Of a stretch of 64,000 bases of DNA, positions 8,171 to 16,929 are shown in pieces. Below the pieces are notes generated by a model. It saw only the letters and a list, made by a program, of their open reading frames with translations, did not search any database and was not told where the DNA came from. Positions within the stretch are counted from its first letter, which is position 1. The number at the start of each line of letters is the position of its first letter. Origin of the DNA: Streptomyces collinus Tu 365 (lineage in GTDB: Bacteria; Actinomycetota; Actinomycetes; Streptomycetales; Streptomycetaceae); assembly GCF_000444875.1 (NCBI RefSeq), contig NC_021985.1, positions 5,724,170-5,788,169 on the forward strand, in the 5' to 3' direction. A program made the position numbers and the translations under genes.

Positions 8171-9655
8171 TCACAGTCCGAGCACCGCCCGCATGACGTC
8201 CTTGGCGATCGGCGCCGCGTCCCCGCCGCCGCTGATCTCACCCCGGTCCGCCGAGGCGTCCTCGACCACCACCGCGACGGCGACCTTCGGCTCCGGGTCG
8301 TCGTCGCCCTGCGCCCAGGACACGAACCAGGCGTACGGCACCCCGGCGTTGCCCAGACCGTGCTGCGCCGTGCCCGTCTTGCCGCCCACCGTGGCACCGC
8401 GGATGGCCGCGTTGGTCCCGGTGCCCTCCCGGACCACGTCCGTCATCAGCTCCCTGAGCCGCACGGCCGTCGACGGACGCATCACCTGCCGCTCGGGCCG
8501 CAACCCGCCGCCCGCCACCGTCTCACCGCCCCGGCGGGTGGTGCGCTCCACCAGGTACGGCGTCCGCAGCCGCCCGTCGTCCGCGACCGCCGCCGCGACC
8601 ATCGCCATCTGCAACGGCGTCGCCCGGGTGTTGTACTGCCCGATCGACGACAGCGCCAGCTGCGCCTTGTCCACGTGCGTGTCGAAGGTGCTCGGCGCCA
8701 CGGCGAACGGCACCCGCAGCCGGGTGTCGTTGAAGCCGAACGCCTGGGCCGTGGCCGTCATGTCCGCCACCCCCACGTCCACGCCCAGCTTCGCGAACAC
8801 CGTGTTGCACGACCACGCGAAGGCGTCCCGCAACGTGGTGTCCCGGCAGCCGTCGCCCTCGTTGGTCAGCCGCGTGTCGGTCCCCGGCAGCCGGTAGGGA
8901 TCGGGGGAGCGGGTGCGCCCGTCCAGATCCGTGACCACCCCCGCGTCCAGCGCCGCCGCGGCGGTGACCACCTTGAACGTCGAACCCGGCGGATACGTCT
9001 GCCGCACCGCCCGGTTCAGCATCGGCTTCTCCGGATCGTGGTTCAGCCGCGCCCACGCCGAGGCCGCCGCCTCACTGTTGCCCGACAGCTCGGCGGGGTC
9101 GTACGACGGCGTCGACACCAGCGCCAGGATGCGGCCCGTGGCCGGCTCGATCGCCGCCACCGCGCCCTTGCGCCCGTGCAGCCCCCGGTACGCCGCCTGC
9201 TGCGCCTTGCGGTTCAGCGTCGTCACCACGTTCCCGCCGGGGCTCGCCCGGCGCGTCACGTCGTTCCACAGCGGCAGCGGCGCGAGCATCGGATCGGTGC
9301 CGGAGAGCACCCCGTCCTCGGCGTGCTCCAGGAACGTGGTGCCGTACAGCTGCGAGGCGAACCCGGTGACCGGCGCGTACAACGGGCCGTCCCGGTAGGT
9401 GCGTTCGTAGCGCAGCTGCTCCCCGGTGTCCGTGGAGCCGGTGACCGGCTCGCCGCCCACCAGGATGTCGCCCCGCGGCTGCTGCCAACGGGCGATCGTC
9501 GGGCGGCGGTTGGCCGGGTTGGCGTCGTAGGAGGACGACTGCACGAGCTGCACCCGGGCCGCGTTGACCAGCAGCGCCACCAGCAGCAGCACGCAGGACG
9601 CGCAGGCGTGCCGGATGTACCGCGCCATCGGCCGGCCGTTGCCGTACTCCGTCAC
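8171..9655 (-). CDS. Class B penicillin-binding protein (FtsI/PbpA-like transpeptidase)
   Basis: A 494-residue membrane-anchored transpeptidase. One membrane helix near residues 18-36 is followed by a short dimerisation domain and the transpeptidase domain. All three catalytic motifs are seen: STFK (Ser225-Lys228), SCN (Ser282-Asn284) and KTG (Lys426-Gly428). It cross-links peptidoglycan. The GTG start overlaps the stop of the upstream FtsW/RodA gene as GTGA, so the pair is coupled, matching the SEDS-polymerase/PBP partnership. The frame remains open far upstream, but that is a high-GC artefact across other genes. Confidence 0.93.
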   Translation of the reverse strand: MTEYGNGRPMARYIRHACASCVLLLVALLVNAARVQLVQSSSYDANPANRRPTIARWQQPRGDILVGGEPVTGSTDTGEQLRYERTYRDGPLYAPVTGFASQLYGTTFLEHAEDGVLSGTDPMLAPLPLWNDVTRRASPGGNVVTTLNRKAQQAAYRGLHGRKGAVAAIEPATGRILALVSTPSYDPAELSGNSEAAASAWARLNHDPEKPMLNRAVRQTYPPGSTFKVVTAAAALDAGVVTDLDGRTRSPDPYRLPGTDTRLTNEGDGCRDTTLRDAFAWSCNTVFAKLGVDVGVADMTATAQAFGFNDTRLRVPFAVAPSTFDTHVDKAQLALSSIGQYNTRATPLQMAMVAAAVADDGRLRTPYLVERTTRRGGETVAGGGLRPERQVMRPSTAVRLRELMTDVVREGTGTNAAIRGATVGGKTGTAQHGLGNAGVPYAWFVSWAQGDDDPEPKVAVAVVVEDASADRGEISGGGDAAPIAKDVMRAVLGL

Positions 9656-11013
9656 GGGGCCTCCTGCCCGTCGTACTGGCTGCGCGCCGAGTCGCTCACC
9701 CGGATCAGCAGCGCCACGATCGCCCAGTTGGTGACGACCGAGGAGCCGCCCTGGGCGAGGAACGGCATCGCCATGCCGGTCAGCGGGATCAGGCCGGTGA
9801 CCCCGCCCGCGATCACGAACACCTGCAGCGCCAGGATCGAGGACAGCCCCACCGCGAGCAGCCGCCCGAACGGCTCCCGCAGCGCCAGCCCCGCCCGGTA
9901 GCCGCGCTCCACCAGCAGCGCGTACAGCAGGATGATCGCCGCCAGGCCCGCGAGCCCCAGCTCCTCCCCGGCCGTCGCCAGGATGAAGTCCGACTTGGTC
10001 GCGAAGCCGATCAGGATGGAGTGCCCGAGCCCCAGCCCGGTGCCGAGCAGCCCGCCCGCCGCGAACGCGAACAGGGACTGGGCGAGCTGGTTGGGCCCGA
10101 GACCGGCCTCGATGGTCGCGAAGGGGTGCAGCCAGTCCTCGATCCGGCCGTTCACATGCGGCTCCAGACGGCCCACGGCCACCGCGCCGAGCACCGCGAG
10201 CACCAGCCCCACCGCGATCCAGCCGGTCCGGCCGGTGGCGACGTACAGCAGCACGACGAACTGCCCGAAGAACAGCAGCGAGGTGCCCAGGTCCCGCTCC
10301 AGCACCAGCACCCCGACGCTCAGCAGCCAGATCGTCACGATCGGGCCGAGCACCCGGCCGGTGGGGAACTGGATCCGCCACAGCCTGCGGCCCGTGTACG
10401 CCAGCGCGTTGCGGTTGGCGGCCAGGTAGGCGGCGAAGAACACCGCCAGCAGCACCTTCGCGAACTCGCCCGGCTGGATGGAGAATCCGGCGATCCGGAT
10501 CCAGATCCGGGCCCCGTTGACCGCCGGGAACAGGATCGGCAGCAGCAGCAGCGCGAGGGCCGCGACCACGCACACGTACGCGTACCGCTGGAGCACCCGG
10601 TGGTCGCGCAGCACCAGGACCACGGCGATGAACAGGGCCACCCCCAGCGTCGACCACACCAGCTGGGTGGGCGCCGCCCGGTCGCCCGGCGTCTCCAGGT
10701 CCAGCCGGTAGATCAGCACCAGGCCGAGCCCGTTGAGCAGCACCCCGATCGGCAGCGGCAGCGGATCCGCGTACGGCGCCCGGATACGCACCACGACATG
10801 GGCGAACAGGGCGAGCACCCCGAGCCCGGCCCCGTAGCCGGCGGCCCCGGGCGGCACGGTGCCGCTGCGCGCCAGTCCCACCGCGCAGTAGCCGTACACC
10901 GACAGCAGCACGGCCAGCACGATCAGCGCGAGCTCGACGCCACGTCGCCGGGGCAGGCGCACGGCGCGGGCACGTTCCCGAGGTGCCGCCACGGCGGTTC
11001 CGGCCTTGGTCAT
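9652..11013 (-). CDS. SEDS-family peptidoglycan glycosyltransferase (FtsW/RodA/SpoVE)
   Basis: A 453-residue polytopic protein with about ten membrane helices. Family signatures seen are the cytoplasmic-side lipid II loop region (IRIAGFSIQPGEFAKVLLAVF, near residue 190), ERDLGTSLLFFGQF, and the C-terminal LTGMAMPFLAQGGSS. SEDS proteins polymerise glycan strands from lipid II together with a class B PBP, which is encoded immediately downstream with a 4-base overlap. Whether it serves division or sporulation cannot be told here. A 195-base gap separates it from the kinase gene upstream. Confidence 0.93.
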   Translation of the reverse strand: MTKAGTAVAAPRERARAVRLPRRRGVELALIVLAVLLSVYGYCAVGLARSGTVPPGAAGYGAGLGVLALFAHVVVRIRAPYADPLPLPIGVLLNGLGLVLIYRLDLETPGDRAAPTQLVWSTLGVALFIAVVLVLRDHRVLQRYAYVCVVAALALLLLPILFPAVNGARIWIRIAGFSIQPGEFAKVLLAVFFAAYLAANRNALAYTGRRLWRIQFPTGRVLGPIVTIWLLSVGVLVLERDLGTSLLFFGQFVVLLYVATGRTGWIAVGLVLAVLGAVAVGRLEPHVNGRIEDWLHPFATIEAGLGPNQLAQSLFAFAAGGLLGTGLGLGHSILIGFATKSDFILATAGEELGLAGLAAIILLYALLVERGYRAGLALREPFGRLLAVGLSSILALQVFVIAGGVTGLIPLTGMAMPFLAQGGSSVVTNWAIVALLIRVSDSARSQYDGQEAP

Positions 11014-11208
11014 GTCCGGAACCTACCGAAACGACCCACTCCGGCCGGACAGGCGCCCCGGAGGCGTGGGGCAGCGGCGGAGCGGGGGCGGTGGTGCGGG
11101 GCACCGGCGGGGCGGGGTGCGAGGCGGCTGCGAGGCGGATACGGCTCGGCTCCGGACGAGGCGCTGCGGCCGGGTGCCGGGGAGCCGGGCCGGCCAGGGA
11201 CCGGCCCG

Positions 11209-12459
11209 CTAGCCGTCCTCCGCCTCCGGCAGGGTCAGGACGGCGACGGCCCCGCCGTCCACCGCGTTGGCGAACGTCAGCCGTGCGCCCAGCACCTCCG
11301 CCTGGCCGGCCGCGATGGTCAGGCCCAGCCCGTGCCCCTTCGCCCCGCCCTCGGTGCGGAACCGCTGGGGTCCGTGCGCCACCAGGTACCGCGGAAACCC
11401 GCCGCCGTGGTCCCGCACCGTCACCACGGGCCCGTCCACGGTCAGCACCACCGGAGCCGCCCCGTGCTTGTGCGCGTTGGCCACCAGGTTCCCCAGCACC
11501 CGCTCCAGCCGCCGCCGGTCGGTCTCCACCCGGACGTCCCGCACCACCCGCACCTCGGTGTCCGTCCCCGAGGCCCGCACCACCCGCCCCGCCAGCGCGC
11601 CCAGCTCCTCGGTGTCCGCCTCCAGCCGTTCCCGCCCGGTGTCCAGGCGGGAGATCTCCAGCAGGTCCTCGGTGAGCGTCCGCAGCGCCGCCACCCGGTC
11701 CCTGACCAGCTCGGTCGGCCGCCCCGGCGGCAGCAGCTCGGCCGCCGCGTGCAGCCCGGTCAGCGGGGTGCGCAGCTCGTGCGCCACGTCCGCGGTGAAC
11801 CGCTGCTCGCTCAGCAGCTTGCCCTGCAACGACGCCGCCATCGAGTCCAGCGCGGCCGCCACCACCGCCACCTCGTCCTGCGGACGCGTCGGGTCCTTCG
11901 CCCGCGGATCGTTCACCCGCGCGTCCAGATCGCCCGCGCTGATCAGCCGGGCCACCCGCGCGGTACCGTGCAGCCTCCGCGTCACCCGGGTCACCGCGAA
12001 CGCGCCGACCAGCACCGTCGCCCCGATCGCCGGCGCCGACGACCACAGGATCGACCGGTCGAGCCCGGCGATCGTGCGGGACTGCTGCGCGTAGTCGACC
12101 TCCACCGCCAGCGCCCGCCGCCCGTCGGCCGGGCCCGCCGCCCACATGATCGGCCGCCCCTGGTCCGAGGTCACCATCGTGCCCCGCGCCCCGGTCAGCG
12201 CCAGCGCCCGCAGCCGCGCCGGCAGCCCCCGGGAGTCCACCCCGGCACCCGGCGGCAGCGCGTCCCCGGCCTCGTACGCCTGCGTGGCGTCCTGCAGCCG
12301 GGACAGCGCCAGGTCCCGGGCCTGCCCGACGGTCTGGTCGGTCACCGACACGTGCACCAGCACCCCGAGCAGCGCGGCCAGCGCACAGCACATCACCGTG
12401 ATGAACGCGGCCGTCTTCACCGCGAGCGTCCCCGCCCACCGCGGCAGCGCGAGCCTCAC
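11209..12459 (-). CDS. HAMP-domain sensor histidine kinase
   Basis: A 416-residue membrane sensor kinase. Helices near residues 14-36 and 142-160 bracket an extracellular sensor domain of about 100 residues. A HAMP linker follows, then the phospho-acceptor histidine in FTADVAHELRTPLTGL (His227), an N-box NLVANAHKHG, and G-boxes DHGGGFP and GHGLGLTIA. The GTG start overlaps the stop of the upstream lipoprotein gene as GTGA. No response regulator gene is adjacent on either side, which is unusual for a kinase of this class. The company of a PBP and an FtsW-type gene suggests it senses or controls wall growth. Confidence 0.92.
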   Translation of the reverse strand: MRLALPRWAGTLAVKTAAFITVMCCALAALLGVLVHVSVTDQTVGQARDLALSRLQDATQAYEAGDALPPGAGVDSRGLPARLRALALTGARGTMVTSDQGRPIMWAAGPADGRRALAVEVDYAQQSRTIAGLDRSILWSSAPAIGATVLVGAFAVTRVTRRLHGTARVARLISAGDLDARVNDPRAKDPTRPQDEVAVVAAALDSMAASLQGKLLSEQRFTADVAHELRTPLTGLHAAAELLPPGRPTELVRDRVAALRTLTEDLLEISRLDTGRERLEADTEELGALAGRVVRASGTDTEVRVVRDVRVETDRRRLERVLGNLVANAHKHGAAPVVLTVDGPVVTVRDHGGGFPRYLVAHGPQRFRTEGGAKGHGLGLTIAAGQAEVLGARLTFANAVDGGAVAVLTLPEAEDG

Positions 12460-13235
12460 CGGGCGCTCGCCGAGGGAGAGGCGCCGGGAGTGTCCGACGC
12501 GGAGGGGGACGCGCCGGCCGTGTCCGACGGGGCCGGGGAGGGGGACGGCGCGTGGCTGTGCCGGCCCCGCCCGGTGCGCAGGAACTCGTCCCGCGAGAAC
12601 ACCATCGCCCGCCGCTCCGGGTCCCAGGTCCAGGTGGTGCGGTACTCGTACCCGGTGATCCCCGCCGGGGAGCGGACGATCACCGCCCGGCCGGCCAGCT
12701 CGACCCCGAGGATCGCGTCGTTGTCGGCGAGCACCTGCACCAGCCGGTGCCCGTCCACCGCGTACACCCGCACCGCCGTCTGGTTCGTCGGGTACAGCCG
12801 GAAGCCCAGCGTCATGTCGGCCCGGCCGTCCCCGGTCAGATCCCGGTAGTACGCCTTCAGCAGCGGGCACCGCGCCCGGCTCCCGCCCGGCGCGCACTCC
12901 TTCATCCGGTCCACCGTCGCGTGGTACGCGCCCTTCGAACCGTAGTCGGACGGACGGGCGGCGAACTCGGCCCGCACCACGTCCACCGGGTCGACCTTCC
13001 GGATGTCGTCGTCCGGCACCGTGACGCCCTTGACGGTCTCCGCGCTGCCCTCGTCGTACGCGTACGCCGGACTGGACGCCGGCCGCAGGTCGGGCCACAG
13101 CCGCGCCGGGCTCACCGCGGTCGGGGTGACCCCCGCGCCCTTCAGGCCGCCCGCGTCCCCGCACGCCGCCGTCAGCGACAGCAGGGCGACGGCGGCCGCG
13201 ACTAGGGCGGTGCGCACGGGACGACGGGCTGGCAC
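12456..13235 (-). CDS. Putative lipoprotein with Pro/Ser-rich C-terminal tail
   Basis: A 259-residue exported lipoprotein. The GTG start at 13235 is preferred because an AGGAG ribosome site lies 4 bases upstream; an ATG at 13304 is in frame but would add a non-signal-like leader. The signal peptide ends in the lipobox LTAAC. The body has an integrin/FG-GAP-like segment, YYRDLTGDGRADMTLGFRLY, which resembles a calcium-binding loop. The last 35 residues are low complexity (PSPSPAPSDTAGASPSAS). It overlaps the sensor kinase by 4 bases and may be a partner of that sensor outside the membrane. Confidence 0.82.
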   Translation of the reverse strand: MPARRPVRTALVAAAVALLSLTAACGDAGGLKGAGVTPTAVSPARLWPDLRPASSPAYAYDEGSAETVKGVTVPDDDIRKVDPVDVVRAEFAARPSDYGSKGAYHATVDRMKECAPGGSRARCPLLKAYYRDLTGDGRADMTLGFRLYPTNQTAVRVYAVDGHRLVQVLADNDAILGVELAGRAVIVRSPAGITGYEYRTTWTWDPERRAMVFSRDEFLRTGRGRHSHAPSPSPAPSDTAGASPSASDTPGASPSASAR

Positions 13236-13326
13236 GGTGCTCCTGGGACTGGCGGGATCACGGACCCCGTACACCTTATTCGTACGGAAGTCCTTTTTGC
13301 GCACTCGGGGCGGCGCTGGGGAGAGG

Positions 13327-13893
13327 CTACTCGGCCAGTTCCTCCAGCAGCCGGGCGGTGGCCAGTCCCGCCGTCAGGTACTCCACGAACAGCTCGTTGT
13401 GCAGCGCCCACGGGGAGCGCCGGACACGGATCAGCGTGATCGCCTCCTCGGCCGTCAGGCCCCGCCGCACCAGCGTGTGCGCGACCACGAGGCCCGACCG
13501 GTTGTAGCCGTGGTGGCAGCGCACCAGCACCGAACGCCCCGCGTCCAGCGCCTCCTGCGCCGCCCGGGCCAGCCGCATCACCCCCGCCAGCTGGGTCCCG
13601 TCCAGCGGCCCGTCCGGTATCGGCCACACATGGTGCTCGGTCCCGGACCCCGGCCCGTGCCCCGGCAGCCGCAGCAGGCTCAGCACCACGTCGAACTGAT
13701 CGCGCACGACGGCGAACTCCAGCCCGCCCGAACGCCCACGGAACTCGTGCCCGCCCATCCACAGGCCGGGTTCGATCTCGTTCCACGGGCTGTCCGGAGC
13801 CGGCACGCCTGGCTGCTCTCCGCGGGTCCGCAAGGGTGCCTCCCCAAGTCCCACCGACCGGGCTGCCTCCAAGGTAGCCGGGTTCTTGCCCAC
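13327..13893 (-). CDS. Dual-specificity-type protein phosphatase
   Basis: A protein of up to 188 residues with the cysteine phosphatase signature VRCHHGYNRSG, that is C-x5-R, followed by a helix typical of dual-specificity/tyrosine phosphatases. Upstream, WNEIEPGLWMGGHEFR and FDVVLSLL form the first strands of the fold. The ATG at 13893 gives an N-terminal extension of about 29 low-conservation residues; a GTG at 13806 (VPAPDSPWNE) may be the true start. It is likely a cytosolic phosphatase acting on phospho-Ser/Thr/Tyr or a small phosphorylated molecule. The substrate is unknown. Confidence 0.8.
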   Translation of the reverse strand: MGKNPATLEAARSVGLGEAPLRTRGEQPGVPAPDSPWNEIEPGLWMGGHEFRGRSGGLEFAVVRDQFDVVLSLLRLPGHGPGSGTEHHVWPIPDGPLDGTQLAGVMRLARAAQEALDAGRSVLVRCHHGYNRSGLVVAHTLVRRGLTAEEAITLIRVRRSPWALHNELFVEYLTAGLATARLLEELAE

Positions 13894-13934
13894 GGAGCAC
13901 CCCGCCTGTTCCCATGGTCGAGGGGTGATGGCTC

Positions 13935-14741
13935 ATGAGCCGACTGCGCGTGGTGCCGACCTGGCGGCACGGCCGGGAGAGGCTGTACGTCTGCGGCCCG
14001 GACGGGGAGAACGTCGCCTGGTACGACCGGGAGAGCAGCCGCGTGAACCTGATCGCCGAGGACCGCAGGGACGCCGTGCTCGAAGCCCTCCAACCCTTCC
14101 TGGCCGGCCCGGTGACCGTGGGCCCGCCCCCGGCGCCCACACCGGTGGAACTGGCCCGGCTGTCCCTGCACCCGGACGACGACCTCGCCCCCAACCGCCC
14201 CGGCGAGGCCCTGCTCGTCGAACTCGAACGCGACCCCCGACCCGGCCACCGGCTCCGCCCCGACCCGCGCCGGCGCGCCCTCACCGCCGAGCAGACGGCG
14301 GGCGAGGCCCTGGACCGCCTGGAGGAAGCCGGCTCGCACACCCTGCATTCCGTCCCGCTGCCCGGCGGCGACCGCCTGCACCACCTGCTCATCGGCCCCG
14401 GCGGCCTGTTCGCCGTACACGCCCTGTACGCCCGCAGGCAGCGGGTCAGGGTCGCCGATCCCATGGTCACCGTGGGCCGCCGCGAGGCCCTGCCGCTGTT
14501 GCGCCGCCTGCGCGCCGAAGCGGACCGCGCCACCTACGCCCTGACCGCCGAGGTCCACCCGGTGCTGGCCCTCGTCGGCCCGCCGGCCGACGTGCGGCTC
14601 ACCCTCCCGCCCCGGGGCGTACGCGTCCTCCAGGACGGCGAACTGGCCGCCCTGGGCCGCCAGGGCGGAGTCCTGAAACCGGCGGACGTGGAGGCCCTGC
14701 ACGCGATGGCGCGGGACCGGAGGACGTGGGAGAGGGTGTGA
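13935..14741 (+). CDS. Degenerate NERD-domain protein
   Basis: A 268-residue protein clearly related to the NERD-domain protein at 26.3-27.2 kb. Both start with a short R/K-W-R-x-G-x-x-R-L-Y segment, share DDLA-N-PG in the middle, and share HHLLIGPGG/DHLLIGPGR. In this copy the aspartate before HLLIGPG is histidine, and the downstream lysine motif (INTKHH in the other copy) reads VHALYAR, so the expected nuclease residues are missing. It may be a non-catalytic binding protein. It lies divergent from the phosphatase and beside NHEJ genes. Confidence 0.75.
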   Translation: MSRLRVVPTWRHGRERLYVCGPDGENVAWYDRESSRVNLIAEDRRDAVLEALQPFLAGPVTVGPPPAPTPVELARLSLHPDDDLAPNRPGEALLVELERDPRPGHRLRPDPRRRALTAEQTAGEALDRLEEAGSHTLHSVPLPGGDRLHHLLIGPGGLFAVHALYARRQRVRVADPMVTVGRREALPLLRRLRAEADRATYALTAEVHPVLALVGPPADVRLTLPPRGVRVLQDGELAALGRQGGVLKPADVEALHAMARDRRTWERV

Positions 14742-14833
14742 GCGACCGCGGGCCGCGGGGGCCGAGGGCCGAGGGGGCCGAGGGCTGAGGGCCGAGGGGG
14801 GACGAGGGGTCTGCGCGGCGGGGGAGTGTTCCC

Positions 14834-15715
14834 TCAGGGCAGCGGCACCGACCGCCCGGCGTCCAGCAGCGGAGCCAGCAGATCCCCGTGCTGTTGCACC
14901 CGGGACGCGACGTCCCCGGCCAGGAACTCCAGCGTCCCCGGCTCCCGGCACTCCTCGACCTCCGCCCACCGCACCGGAGCCGACACCAGCGGGGCCGGCC
15001 GGGCCCGCAGCGTGTACGGCGCCGCCGTCGTCTTGCGCGCCGCGTTCTGGCTCCAGTCGACGAACACCTTCCCCGGCCTGAGGCTCTTCGTCATCCGGTG
15101 CACCACGAGCCGGGGCATCGCCCGCTCGGCCTCCACCGCGAGCTGCTTCGCGTACTCGCTCGTCCGCTCGGACGACGCCCCGCGCACGGCCGCCAGCAGG
15201 TGCAGCCCCTTGGACCCGGCCGTCTTGGCGTACGCCTCGATCCCGTCCGCGGCCAGCCGCTCCCGCAGCCACAGGGCGACCTCGCAGCAGTCGACGATCG
15301 TCGCGGGCGCCCCCGGGTCCAGGTCGAACACCAGCCGGTCGGCCTCCTCGGGCGACTGCACCAGCCACTGGTGCGTGTGGAACTCGGTCACCAGGTTCGC
15401 CGCCCAGACCAGGCTCGCCAGATCCTGTACGACCACCATCCGGGCCGGGCCCTCGGACCGGGGGACCTCGGCGGTCGTGACCCACTCGGGCGTACCCGGC
15501 GGCACGTTCTTGGCGAAGAACCGCTGCCCGTCCGGCCCGTCGGGGAAGCGCAGGAAGGACATCGCGCGGTCGCGCAGGTGCGGCAGCAGCACGGCGGCGG
15601 TGGTCGCGTAGTAGTGCACCAGCTCGCCCTTGGTGAAGCCCGTCTCCGGATACAGCACCTTGTCCAGGTTGCTGAGCACGACCCGTCGCCCGTCCACCTC
15701 TGTGATAGGCGTCAT
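14834..15715 (-). CDS. LigD-type polymerase domain protein (NHEJ primase-polymerase)
   Basis: A 293-residue stand-alone LigD polymerase (archaeo-eukaryotic primase fold). It opens with the family signature VLSNLDKVLYPETGFTKGELVHYY. The catalytic metal-binding motif is DRLVFDLDPG near residue 127. GSKGLHLLA and the late FVDWSQNA segment also match the family. It fills gaps and adds nucleotides at double-strand break ends held by Ku. No ATP-dependent ligase domain is fused to it and none is seen in the window. The gene is divergent from ku with only 53 bases between starts. Confidence 0.92.
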   Translation of the reverse strand: MTPITEVDGRRVVLSNLDKVLYPETGFTKGELVHYYATTAAVLLPHLRDRAMSFLRFPDGPDGQRFFAKNVPPGTPEWVTTAEVPRSEGPARMVVVQDLASLVWAANLVTEFHTHQWLVQSPEEADRLVFDLDPGAPATIVDCCEVALWLRERLAADGIEAYAKTAGSKGLHLLAAVRGASSERTSEYAKQLAVEAERAMPRLVVHRMTKSLRPGKVFVDWSQNAARKTTAAPYTLRARPAPLVSAPVRWAEVEECREPGTLEFLAGDVASRVQQHGDLLAPLLDAGRSVPLP

Positions 15716-15768
15716 ACGATGACAATCCCAGACATTCCACTCAGAGACCGGAAGGAAGGCTGCTGCCC

Positions 15769-16881
15769 GTGCGATCCATCTGGAACGGCGCCATCTCCTT
15801 CGGTCTCGTCAGCATCCCGGTGAAGCTGGTGAACGCCACCGAGAGCCACTCGATCTCCTTCCGCCAGATCCACGCCGAGGACAACGGCCGCATCCGCTAC
15901 CGCAAGGTGTGCGAGCTGGACGACCGCGAGGTGAGCACGGCGGAGATCGGCAAGGGGTACGAGGACGCGGACGGCACCGTCATCCCGATCACCGACGAGG
16001 ACCTGGCCCACCTCCCGATCCCGACCACCCGGACGATCGAGATCATCGCCTTCGTACCGGCCGACCGGATCGACCCGCTCCAGATGGGCACGGCCTACTA
16101 CCTGGCCGTCGGCGCGGCCCCCGCCGCCAAGCCGTACACGCTGCTGCGCGAGGCCCTCAAGCGCGGCGACAAGGTCGCCGTCGCCAAGTACGCGCTGCGC
16201 GGCCGGGAGCGCCTGGGCATGCTGCGTGTGGTCGGCGACGCGCTCACCCTGCACGGGCTGCTGTGGCCGGACGAGGTGCGCGCGCCCGAGGGCGTGGCCC
16301 CGGACGAGAAGGTCACCGTACGCGCCAAGGAACTCGACCTCGCGGACGCCCTCATGGACACCCTCGGCGACGTCGACCTGGACGACCTGCACGACGACTA
16401 CCGCGCGGCGCTCGAAGAGGTCATCGCGGCCAAGGCGGCCGGCGAGGCCCTGCCCGAGGCCCCCGAGCCCGACAGCGGCGGCAAGGTGCTGGACCTGATG
16501 GCTGCCCTGGAGAACAGCGTGCGCGCGGCCCGGGCGTCCCGGGACGGGGGCAAGGCTCCGGAACCGAAGGCCGCGGCGAAGAAGACCACGGAGACGAAGG
16601 CCCCGGCGAAGAAGGCCACGGAGACGAAGGCCACCGCGAAGAAGACCACGGAGACGAAGGCCACGGAGACGAAGGCCACCGCCAAGAAGGCCGCGGAGAC
16701 GGAGGCAGGGGGGAAGAAGGCAGGGGAGAAGAAGGCCGCGGAGCGGAAGCCCCCGGCCAGGAAGACGGCGCAGAGGTCCGCGCAGGGGTCCGCGCGGAAG
16801 ACCGCCGCCGCCCAGGAAGAGCGGAAGAGCGGACGCAAACCCCCGGCGAAGAAGGCGGCGCCCCGCAAGACCCCGGCCTGA
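15769..16881 (+). CDS. ku: Ku protein, copy 1, with long lysine-rich tail
   Basis: A 370-residue bacterial Ku homodimer subunit that binds broken DNA ends. The core (about residues 1-255) begins RSIWNGAISFGLVSIPVKL and contains RYRKVCELDDREV and LLWPDEVR, as in Streptomyces Ku. The last ~110 residues are a Lys/Ala/Thr-rich tail (repeats of AKKTTETKATAKK) encoded by a 30-bp tandem repeat; such tails bind DNA and ligase in mycobacterial-type Ku. The GTG start fits the family N-terminus. It is divergent from the polymerase gene and one gene away from a second Ku. Confidence 0.95.
   Translation: MRSIWNGAISFGLVSIPVKLVNATESHSISFRQIHAEDNGRIRYRKVCELDDREVSTAEIGKGYEDADGTVIPITDEDLAHLPIPTTRTIEIIAFVPADRIDPLQMGTAYYLAVGAAPAAKPYTLLREALKRGDKVAVAKYALRGRERLGMLRVVGDALTLHGLLWPDEVRAPEGVAPDEKVTVRAKELDLADALMDTLGDVDLDDLHDDYRAALEEVIAAKAAGEALPEAPEPDSGGKVLDLMAALENSVRAARASRDGGKAPEPKAAAKKTTETKAPAKKATETKATAKKTTETKATETKATAKKAAETEAGGKKAGEKKAAERKPPARKTAQRSAQGSARKTAAAQEERKSGRKPPAKKAAPRKTPA
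16579..16707 (+). repeat. 30-bp tandem repeat encoding the Ku tail
   Basis: Units beginning AAGAAGRCCACGGAGACGAA recur at 16579, 16609, 16639 and 16684. The third unit carries an internal 15-base duplication, giving 45 bases. The array keeps reading frame and encodes KK(T/A)TETKA(P/T)A repeats. Copy number could vary between strains by slippage without breaking the frame. Confidence 0.8.
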
Positions 16882-16929
16882 AACCGCCATCCCTCCCCCC
16901 GAAGGGGAGGACTCGGGCACGATGAAGGC

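Noticed and set aside
8171..12439. A 1422-codon minus-strand frame running through several genes
   Set aside because: Only its last 494 codons are a gene (the PBP). The rest overlaps FtsW/RodA and kinase genes in another phase and has the Gly/Ala/Arg-rich look of high-GC shadow frames.
16560..16770. Ku tail repeats as a recombination site
   Set aside because: The repeats are in frame, encode a Lys-rich tail as in other Ku proteins, and have no palindromic core.
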